Shown one piece after another: positions 1-9,500 of a stretch of DNA of 64,000 nt. The stretch is from Petasospora fabianii. Lineage: Eukaryota; Ascomycota; Saccharomycetes; Phaffomycetales; Wickerhamomycetaceae. The stretch lies in assembly GCA_022641835.1 (NCBI GenBank), contig CP048721.1:389599-453598 (forward strand), written 5' to 3'. The notes under the pieces are model-generated. The model was not told the origin of the DNA. It did not search any database and saw only the letters and a list, made by a program, of their open reading frames with translations. Each line of letters starts with the position of its first letter. Positions within the stretch are counted from its first letter, which is position 1. The translations under genes were made by a program, and so were the position numbers.

Positions 1-2
1 CA

Positions 3-2168
3 TCTTACCCAGAACTTTCACCCAAGCCTTCATCATCATCCATTCCTGCAGCCACCACTAAGAATGGACCAGCCAAACGTCAACAGTCAATATCGGGCAA
101 GAACGTACTTTCTAAGCTTTTCCGAAACTCATCCAGCTCATCTACGGTAGACAGGCGTAGTAGTGCCTCAAGCACGATACGGGATGATAACTTTGATGGG
201 TTTGACGAAGAAGATGAGGATGATGAAGATGATGAAGACGACGATGATGATGATGACGAAGGTGACATCAGCACAAGTACCAACGATGATCCATCATCTC
301 ATGCAGGAAATGAGACTAACATCGAGCTCAATGAGAATGCTGAGACGGTACCGAGTGAAGGAGGTATCTTGGTCGATCAGAACTACTCCGATGTTAACAA
401 CACTGCAGATAACGAGAACAAATACATCTTTGGCACTTCTGTCTCTTCAGGTGACGATGACATGTTGCTCGATTCGGACTTCTCCGATGACGATGCCGAT
501 GTCATAGATGCAACATTCCAGAGTGGAAGTCAGACATACTCCCTCAGCTCAAGAGCATCATCGGCTGCTACACCATCGAGAAGTGCCAACAGAAAACTGT
601 CATTCGACAAGTTGGTGAAGCCGAAATTGAGAAGAAGAGCAGAGTCCTTAGTTACCAAGAAATCCAGTGAGTCAGGCGAACCATCGCATCTGTCCCACTC
701 CAAGTCTTTCTCCAACGTCGAGGAGCTACCACTGTTTGGAAAAGTACAAGTTACAGCGAAACCAACACAGGTATCCTCACTCTCAGCACTCATTGGAAAG
801 AAACCAAATGTGGAAAAGAAACCATCACTTGAGGGATTCATGTTCGTCAGTGGTATTCAAATGAAAGACAAGACACAGGTGATGAAGATGAATGTTTGGC
901 TTCCAACTGAGGAGAAGATGACTGTTGAGATCCGTAAGACAGTCCAGGTGTTTGAAGCTATTGGGTACATCTTGTTAAACGTGGCTAAGGAACACGGTGA
1001 CCTCGTTGAAGATGAAAGGTTACTAAATCCAAATAGATGGTGCCTGAGACTGGCTGATGAGGATGGTGAAGCTTTTGAAGGAAGTTTTGGTCTTTTGGAC
1101 AGAACGAAGAGACTTGACTCGTTTGCATGCGATGATGTTGCTCTTTGCCGTGTCTCTGATTCAGACTTTGAGCAGAACGAGTCCTTGACCCCATATACTC
1201 CATCCAGTAATGGTCGCTCCGGTACCCCATCACCGGTGAAACCTCAAAATGCATACTACAAGAGTATCATTCCATCTGTCGAAAACGATGTTAAAGATGC
1301 TAAGAAGGTACAGGTTACCGTCTACGAACACCCATATAAGGCCAATGCTGGTAATTATACCACACACGAGCTCCTCGTCTCGGACCACATCAATGATGTC
1401 TTATTGAAATATACTAAGCAAAAGGGCCTTGATCCGAATGACTACGTTTTGAAGCCGGTCAATGAGAACTTGATTCTGGACTTGAATGATGATATCAGTA
1501 CCCTTGATGGTACTTACAAGTTGGAGATCTTGACCAAGAGAACCGCTAGGATCTTGAAACTTAAAAGAAGAGCGCTATTCCAGGACAACACACTTCCAAC
1601 CATCAACTCCAACTTGACCCCACAGACCCTTGTTGTCAAGCCAGAATTCCAACCAAACCCAGGACCAGGAAATCAGCAACAACAACCGGTGAAGTCTGGT
1701 ATCAAGAAGCTCTCCGGTTCTGTACCTAAGGTCTCGTCCTCTTTCAAAGTAAGAAACAACTCGAGGAACAACTCCTCACTTCCTGCAGCTGATTCCCAGT
1801 TCACGTCATCTGGTATTTCGGGCCAGTATCAGAAGTTCACGGTCTGGAGAAGACTACCAATGTCCTTCATCAATCGCCATGAACGTACACTCGCAATCGA
1901 TGGTGAGTACGTTTATATTATGCCCAAGGATGAAAGGAACTGGTACCACACCGCTGCTTCGAAGACCACAACTTTCCATGTGAGTCAAATTGTCAATTGC
2001 AAAGTCAGTAAACGTGTCCCATCCAACTTCAAGATTGTGGTGATGAAGGCCAATGGACCAAAGAGATATATGTTTGAGGCAATGAGCCACTTAGAGTCCA
2101 GAGAAATTATTGAAACGCTGAAAAGACTGGTGAGTGCCTACAAAATTAACACACAGTCGGTGAACTGA
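3..2168 (+). CDS. AVO1: Avo1/Sin1 family TORC2 subunit (5' end outside window)
   Basis: Essential scaffold of TOR complex 2, which acts at the plasma membrane in actin, sphingolipid and AGC-kinase control. The frame is open from base 3 to the stop at 2168, giving 721 visible residues, so the start lies upstream. Visible parts in order: a Ser-rich stretch and an acidic Asp/Glu run (about residues 60-85); a CRIM domain (about 260-430, beginning near LSALIGKKPNVEKK), which recruits AGC-kinase substrates; a Ras-binding-like domain (about 433-515, beginning KKVQVTVYEHPYK); and a C-terminal Sin1-type PH domain (about 610-715, FTVWRRLPMSFINRHERTLAIDG begins with KFTVWRRLPM). The order CRIM, RBD, PH is diagnostic for Sin1/Avo1. 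In S. cerevisiae AVO1, REX4 and IRA2 are also neighbours, which supports the call. The only uncertainty is the missing N terminus. Confidence 0.93.
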   Translation, partial: SYPELSPKPSSSSIPAATTKNGPAKRQQSISGKNVLSKLFRNSSSSSTVDRRSSASSTIRDDNFDGFDEEDEDDEDDEDDDDDDDEGDISTSTNDDPSSHAGNETNIELNENAETVPSEGGILVDQNYSDVNNTADNENKYIFGTSVSSGDDDMLLDSDFSDDDADVIDATFQSGSQTYSLSSRASSAATPSRSANRKLSFDKLVKPKLRRRAESLVTKKSSESGEPSHLSHSKSFSNVEELPLFGKVQVTAKPTQVSSLSALIGKKPNVEKKPSLEGFMFVSGIQMKDKTQVMKMNVWLPTEEKMTVEIRKTVQVFEAIGYILLNVAKEHGDLVEDERLLNPNRWCLRLADEDGEAFEGSFGLLDRTKRLDSFACDDVALCRVSDSDFEQNESLTPYTPSSNGRSGTPSPVKPQNAYYKSIIPSVENDVKDAKKVQVTVYEHPYKANAGNYTTHELLVSDHINDVLLKYTKQKGLDPNDYVLKPVNENLILDLNDDISTLDGTYKLEILTKRTARILKLKRRALFQDNTLPTINSNLTPQTLVVKPEFQPNPGPGNQQQQPVKSGIKKLSGSVPKVSSSFKVRNNSRNNSSLPAADSQFTSSGISGQYQKFTVWRRLPMSFINRHERTLAIDGEYVYIMPKDERNWYHTAASKTTTFHVSQIVNCKVSKRVPSNFKIVVMKANGPKRYMFEAMSHLESREIIETLKRLVSAYKINTQSVN

Positions 2169-2280
2169 GACTCAGATGAATTTAAAGCTATACGGTCATG
2201 AATGTAATGAATTGATGAATGAATTAAGAGTCGTAAGAATCGTAAACAAGGTCATGTATGCAAATGGATTAGACGTGTGA

Positions 2281-3093
2281 TCAACGTCTGATGTGGTACC
2301 TGGCAGTTGCCCATCTATCAAACTCCTTCTTGTCATGCTTGTAAAGCATCATTGTAGCCCTAGCATCTTCCACGGAGGAGTGCTCAGCACCTTGAATATC
2401 CAGACCGAGGACCTCCTTGGCAAGCTTCTTCAAACCTGGTGTTTTGCCCTTGGCGAGCTTTCTGAAACCAGGGAACTTGGAAGTGTCTCTTATCATGGCC
2501 TTTGGATGTGACAGAAAAAGCGATTCAAGGTCGTGCTCAACAGCGTGACCGACAAGAATTCTGTCATCAAGAAGAGACGCAACCTCTTTCTGAGCAGTCT
2601 TGAAGTCAGTGGCATCCTTCATGTGTGCGGGTGTGACACCGGACACCCAAGTTCTCCAATCTGTAACCTTCTCGCGAGGTTTGACAAATTTATCGTACAC
2701 TGTGTGCCCGTGGAAGTTAACCACTGAGACACGAGCAAGAGCAGATTCCATACCATCCGGTCCAACGCCCACAAACTCACAATCTATAGCGAGATATGTT
2801 CCCAATGTCTTCTTCTGTGCAGAGAGTTTGGCCTCCGTAAGTTCTACCTTCGGTAGCTCGTATGTCTTAGAAACATCATCCAGTGGGATATCGTTCTCTT
2901 CAGCCCACTTCTTAATGTCTTTGGGGTCTTTTAGAGATTGTTTCTTCTCGATGTCAGCTGTGATCTTGTTGATGATGCTCTTGGTCTTCTCAGAAGCTTT
3001 TTCCGCGGTAGACTTCTTTGACTTCGGCTTTTTCACTTTAGTCTTATTCTTAAGTTTGAGCCAGTTCTGGCCCGGCTTGAGGAGAGGACCCAT
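2281..3093 (-). CDS. REX4: Rex4-type DEDDh RNA exonuclease
   Basis: Putative 3'-5' RNA exonuclease of the Rex4 family, implicated in pre-rRNA processing in the nucleolus. The 270-residue protein starts with a very basic N-terminal segment (Lys-rich, residues 14-55), followed by an RNase T-like exonuclease fold. The catalytic set is visible: [11 protein letters not shown] gives D104 and E106, VGHAVEHDL gives D188, and EHSSVEDAR gives H238 and D243, so it is DEDDh. Length is close to the roughly 290 residues of the S. cerevisiae protein. The start is the ATG at 3093. It converges on AVO1 with 112 bp between the stops and lies in tandem downstream of IRA. Confidence 0.95.
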   Translation of the reverse strand: MGPLLKPGQNWLKLKNKTKVKKPKSKKSTAEKASEKTKSIINKITADIEKKQSLKDPKDIKKWAEENDIPLDDVSKTYELPKVELTEAKLSAQKKTLGTYLAIDCEFVGVGPDGMESALARVSVVNFHGHTVYDKFVKPREKVTDWRTWVSGVTPAHMKDATDFKTAQKEVASLLDDRILVGHAVEHDLESLFLSHPKAMIRDTSKFPGFRKLAKGKTPGLKKLAKEVLGLDIQGAEHSSVEDARATMMLYKHDKKEFDRWATARYHIRR

Positions 3094-3519
3094 GATCAGC
3101 TTAATGGGCTTTTGTAGTGGGTGAACTCCTAAGATGGGGCCTGTAGAGAAACATCATGCACGGTCCACCTAATTTTTTTTTCTTAGCAGCATAAATTGTG
3201 CAGGGCCACGACTGGCGGCTCATCAGCCGCCAGATCACGATCAAAATCACACTGCTAACTGCTACTCAACCAAACCAGGTGGACTACGTGATCCAAATAA
3301 ATCATTATCTAAACATGTTAGTTAAATCATAGGATAACTAGGTTCAAGCTGCATATACGCAGGAACGTATCAAGCAGACCTTTGGGTCGTAACAGACATT
3401 AACAAATGCATGAGTCAGTAAACAAAACAGCACGAAAGCAGGTTGAAAGAGTCAATATATGTGTGTAGTGTAGTGTAATCTAGTGTAATGAAGTAGGGCG
3501 TAAGTGGGGAGCTTATCAA
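3094..3519. other. REX4 upstream / IRA downstream spacer with a hairpin
   Basis: A 426 bp spacer between the REX4 start and the IRA stop. It holds a perfect inverted repeat at 3212-3233 (arms CTGGCGGCT and AGCCGCCAG around CATC), 119 bp upstream of the REX4 ATG. A T-run lies at 3173-3181. No ORF or RNA gene is recognisable. Confidence 0.6.
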
Positions 3520-6500
3520 TCAGCGAATCATACGCAAAATGACTGGTTTGATCATGAAGCCACGCTGAGCTTTCTCAGCACTGCTCATCGACGATGCATC
3601 AGATGGTGTTTGGTCCTCTTTTATACCGTTCATGTCATAACGGTCAATGAGACCATTGAGAATGGCCAAATTCTTCTCAAAATCGTTGTACTCCGGCATC
3701 ACATTAGCAATGGCGCTGATGTCAAAGATTTCAGCCAACACATCCATTGGAGCAGTCGAGCTGATGATCATATTTCTCAAGGTCGGTCTGATCAATGGGT
3801 AGAGTCTGATGAACATCTGAGGCGACTTCTGACCAAGGAGTTTGTAGAATGCAAGGAAACGAAGCATGGTCTTCTCGTTGCATGTTCCAGTATTGAAGTA
3901 AAGAGAAGCCTGGTAAAAAGTCAGGTAAGCAGCATCAGAACCACTAAGCATGAATTCCAGGAGGAGCATTGGAACATGAACTTGCTCACTGAGCACAAGG
4001 TACTCACCGGCATAGTCAATATCGTTAAGCACAGAGCGAACTTCAGTAGGCTTCATGACAATGAAAAGGAAGAACAAGTAACAGAATGAGCTGTTGTCAA
4101 ACTCACGACCAACGAAGGAGGCATTCATCATCTCATTCATAAATCTCACCTGGAAGAAGGTTCTCAAGGAGGTGATGGCCATGACTTTAGCGTATGGAAG
4201 TTGTAGGCCATTCACCGCAAAGTAGAGTAATACCTGATCGAAGTTCTTCTCGTTGATAACAATTTGGTTAACAGTCTCAATCTTCTCAAGCATATCACCG
4301 AATAGAGACTTGCCCTTCATCAAGGTTCCAATTACATCCGCATTGATGAACTTTTCCTTGATGTTCATGGTCTCTAATACACTTACAATGAACTTCAATC
4401 CACCTTGGAAAAGAGCAGTGTGCTTAGAGTGAGTGATAACGATCGACAGCCAGAACATCTTGGAGAATAGTGTGGACTCCTCCAACAAGCCTTCGCTGAT
4501 TTTTCCCAATGCGAAGATGGTGCAAATGGCCAAGTATTTGTACTTTGGATCATCTGGAGACTCTGCGGACATCTCAGCAACGTACTCGAGAACGGTACGA
4601 ACAAGCTCATCTGAAACACCACCCTTAGACAAGATACCAAGGAGCACTAACGCTCTACCTCTAAGGACAGAATCGGGTTTGCAAACAGCGTCAAGAGCAT
4701 ATCTGTTCCATCTGGTGATCCAGATAGGCTTGTTATTTTCACCTGCAAGCTCTATCACTTCGAGTAAAGATGCAACCAATGACTCCGTTGTAGTGATTCT
4801 GTTGGTAAATTTGGAAATCTCAGTCTCGAAGCTGTCAGGGCTATCTCTGTTAAGGCCGAACAACAATCTGGATCTATGGGAGGTAAAGTGTTCCACAGTT
4901 GTGAAAATAATTGCCCTAGACTCTTGTGGAAGTGATTTTTTGGCCAAGAATGATTGAACAACATTGAGCAAAAGCTGGTGACAAGCAACCCGCAAGTTGA
5001 GAGGACCAACGTCAACGAGAATGGTGATTATATGGAACACATCAGGAAGGAACATCTCTGCAAAGGTGTAGGAATCAAAGAAGAGAGAGACTGCCAGGTT
5101 GGTCAGAACAGTAATCTCAGTCCATGTACTGTGGGACTCTAAACTGTATCTGCCATCCGCATTCGGGAAGGGGATGTGGGTTACCTCTCTCAGTCTCTTG
5201 ATAACGTAACCACAGATCTCAACAGTTGGGGTGGAAGATAACAGTGAAATACTAGTCAGCCAATCCTTGCCCTCGGCCTCACGGTCAACAGCGTTGAGCA
5301 CAATCTCATCAACAAGAATTTCACTTAGCCTGTCTTCAAGACAGATCTTGGAGAAAATCCGCATAGAGAAGGCACTCAAGAACGTACTGTCTTTGGTGGA
5401 GACACTCAAGAGATTTCTGATAATCTCAGCGACAAAGCCCTTACCATTCTCGTCATCAGTTTTGAAAACGTGCTCATAAAGATTGGAAATCCAGGGAGAA
5501 ACGTAGAGAATCGCAGATAGACGCTGACGAGGTGTGATGTTGTTGTTGAAGACATCGAAGAAGGACTTGATGAGCTCACCGGTGACCTCTGGCATGGTCT
5601 GAGCAAGCTTTTCAGACACGGCAACAACAAAGGAATTGTTATCTCTTGGGAAATACACCTCGTGCAGTTGAGCAAGGTCTCTTCCAATGTCAAGATGAAA
5701 GTGTTTCTGACAAGCAGCAAGAAGATTAAAAGAGATGGATCTCACCTCGTGAGAAGATGAAGTCAAACCAAGGAAAATAACATTGAACAACTGACCAAGC
5801 ATATCCTCCACAGAGTCTTTCAAATGAGCCTCGGCGGAATTTTGCTGGACTGAGCCCAAAGGTCTGATCTTGGTGAAGTACAGCAGTCTCATGATCTCCA
5901 AGAATTTAGGAGATGACAGAATGATCTTTTTGCCATCCTTGAATGTGATTGTCATCTCATTTGGAACAGTCGTAGTTTCAGTTGCAGCAACGCTGGAAAT
6001 GTTCTCAAGCTTGAAAGAATCACTGAGTCTGATTTCCTTCAACTGGCCCCTAACTTTGACGCGGCGCGGACTCGTAGGGGATATCTGCATGAATTCGTTA
6101 CCAATCTTCAAGCTAACAGGCTCAAATCTTCCTTGTGATTCCACATAGATCGACACATCAGTGAACTTGACCCTGACATCATTGTATATGCGAACACTTT
6201 GAGTTGAGAGGCCAAGATTCATGATACTCTTTCTGTCTTCCATGGCAGAAATGAATGAGAACTTCTCTGAACCAATGGCCTGGAATGTGGTGCCAGTTTT
6301 GAGAGAGTCAAGCAGAGGATCAACAAGGCCCGATGACACGTTGTAGTAGATCACTCCTTGGCAGTTATCACGCAACTGCTGAGGAGCAAAGTTACCTAGC
6401 ATCGTCATCATCTGTCTTGGGAAAAGCAAGCTGCCGTCATTTCCGGTACAGTCAACCACGAAGTAGAACTTCTGGTCCCAAATTTTTGAGCAGACTTGAA

Positions 6501-9500
6501 TGAATCTGTAAAGAAGTAACTCGTCGTCAGCGTTCTTCACCTTTTCGTACTCAGAATACGAAAATACCATGAGGTGGGAGCCATCCTGGTTGAAAGCATT
6601 ATGTACGAATGGGCAGTTGACTAAAGAACCGAGGTCCCGGAGTGAATACTTGTTCATGAACTCGTACAACTCTGGATTAGCCTCTGGGGTAATGGATGGT
6701 GGCATCTCATAACCGAAGGCCATAGTTGGCTGTCCCGCAAGTCCGAAAAAGTGATCGACACGCTCAGACAAAGACTTGAAGAACAAAATATCGTCAGTGT
6801 TCGTAGACTGCTTGATATACTCATCTCTGATGATGTCCCAATGATCGTAGATATAGGCATGGAAGTAATTGTAGTCGCCTTCACTGACGCTAGAGAGAGG
6901 CGTAGCTTCGATTTTGGCGTTCTCAGGAATCACAGTGAGATCATCAAGGAAGTCAGTGATTTTCTGATTCAGCTCGGCAAGCTCATCTTCACGGGACTTC
7001 AGCAGTGGCCATCTCAAAGATGAGATTGTACCATTAGCCATGTTTTGGAGAACCTTAGCAAGCAGTAAATACTTTCTTTGAGTCTGACGGTTGGAAGAGT
7101 CAACAACCCTTTCACTATCTGGTGTAACAATTGCAGGGCAGAAGAATCTCAAGAAAATGAAAGAGCCAACAGCAATGAGTCTGGAATTAGCGAACTTCTG
7201 GTCCACGGCCTCCGAGATACGTTTACAAACGTATCTAAACTCAATTGGAACCGACGATTTGGAGGAGATGATAACATTCACCAACTTATTAAGGAAGTAC
7301 ATGAAGTTGGTCAAATTCTGCTGGGCATCTGGGTCATCAGGATCAATCTTCTCAACTTCGAACTCAACCTCAGAATCTCTGATCTGTGTCAAGAGAGGTC
7401 TCAGTGTAGAGATCAAGTAGTTGTGACCAATGCTTCTACCGAAGGCAGACAACGAACGAGAAGCAAACGAGTTTCTTCTCAAAATATCAGAATACTTCAT
7501 AGCTGACAAGATCTCATCATTAACTAACTGGGCGACCATTTGGCCAGACTGGTTCATACTGGCTGCCAAAGAAAGAGCAATAGAGGCAAGTGCAGGGGCC
7601 TCGTTCGTTGGACATGAGACGGTGATGGCACGTAGAAGCGACGGACGAGCCATGACCAATTCGAAGATCTCGACAAGGAAGCTGGACTTATCTGCACCGG
7701 CAGTGGTCTTGCCCAAGGCAGAGTAACTTTCGACAATACTAACAAACACCTTTAGGAACGATACTCTGATTGCCAAGTTGGTATAGTAACCGATTGGAAG
7801 AGCGTATGACAGGCCGACATCGACATTTGACTTCAGCAAGTTGGTCAAACACACAACAATATTCTCAGAAACGGTGGTGACCTTGTGTCTCACAGAAACA
7901 GGGAAACTCTCAACGTCACTAAATCTTTCGAGAGCTCTAAGGAACGTGTTGAAATAGATGCTGAACAAGCTCGACTTGGAGAACTTGAGTTCACGCTCGT
8001 TCAAGACCTGTGGTGCTTCCAAGAGCAGACCATCCAACAGAGAAGCAAGGGCCTTAACACTCTCAATAGCAACATCAATGTAGATAAACTCAAATTCCTT
8101 GGTCACATGTGAGTGCTGCTTGGCATGATCAGCATCTCTGCAGGAGCATGTGGAGTTCACAGCATTCTCAAACCAGCTGTAGACATGTCTGAGGAACTTG
8201 TTTCTAACCTTGAAAGCGTTGCTGATGACAAGCTTCTTTGTATGCTGCTCGAGTTTGGAGAACAAACCAGACATTCTGATTCTCAACTTAAGGATTGTGA
8301 GACTCTCAACAGTGTTACTCTCAACCATAATAGACAGTTTCTCAACGTACTGGAGAATCGGAATAGAGACACTGAAGACGACAAGTTCATCACCGTTCGC
8401 CAGCACGGACTTCAACAGTGTAATAGCATGTTCAACAATGATCAAGTCCTTCTGAGTCAAAGCATCTCGTCTAGCAGTGAGATCGTCAATAATACTGGCG
8501 AGAGAGTTGATGATTCTTGGGTAAATCTTTTGGTCAGCCTCAGAAGCCAAGATCTCCTTAGCATTCTCTCGAGTAACCAAGTCATCATCACCAAGCATAA
8601 CAAACTGTTGGTTGATGAAGGAATCAATCTTTTCATTAATATCCTCTCTGATCTCTGCAGTGAACGCATCAGACTCTGGCATACTGACATCGGTGAACAC
8701 ACCAGAGATAGCAGCCAGACAACCGGCATAGTTTCTGAAGTTGGAGAGTTCGGTAGGAGTGAGTTCATCGTAGTCAGAGTTGGCAAACTGGAACCATCTG
8801 TCGTAGAGTCTGTACCAGAAGTTGATGATTGCAGATGTCGGTGTCTTGACCTTCAACAAGAACTTCCTCACATTCTTCTGCAATGCAACCTGCCCAGTGA
8901 TGAGGCTTGTATCGCTTGCAATGGCCTGATAAAGGTCACGATTGTAGACGAAGCGAGCATCCTGATGCTCGAAGCCAATTATAATGGCCCTGAAAGCTCT
9001 TTTCATCAAGCTGTATGTCTCAATCTGTGGAGTCGAAAGACATATAAGAGCAGCCTCTTCAATGTACGAGCGGAGCTCTATGAGCTCAATCTCACAAGAT
9101 CTCACCTCCTCAAAGTACGAGTAGTTCTCAAGTGTGGTGTAAAGAGCAATACGATACTCAATTGCCTTCACAAAGTACTCCAAGATGTCTCTTCTTCGTG
9201 TTACAGATGCACTCGTATTAGCAATGAACTGAGCCAAGGTGTACGTGAGCAAAGCTGAACCAATCAAGGCACTAAAGACAGCATCAGCAGTGTCTGGGAT
9301 GGACTGCACAGAGCAGAAGGCACGGATGAAATGTTTGGCAGCCTGCACAAGCTTGATACTGCTGTCCTTGAGAGCAATTGCAATAGGATCCAAAAGTTCA
9401 TCAATATGGGCCAGCACAGTCTTGACCTTCTGCTGGACTGGATCCTGGGTGAAGGAGTAAAAGTAGGCTGACGGAGACTTTGTGAACAGCTCCAAAGCAT

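Noticed and set aside
8113-9258. 381-codon ORF on the plus strand
   Set aside because: It is wholly antisense to the IRA coding sequence, which has clear RasGAP homology; the translated sequence resembles no family and has shadow-like composition.
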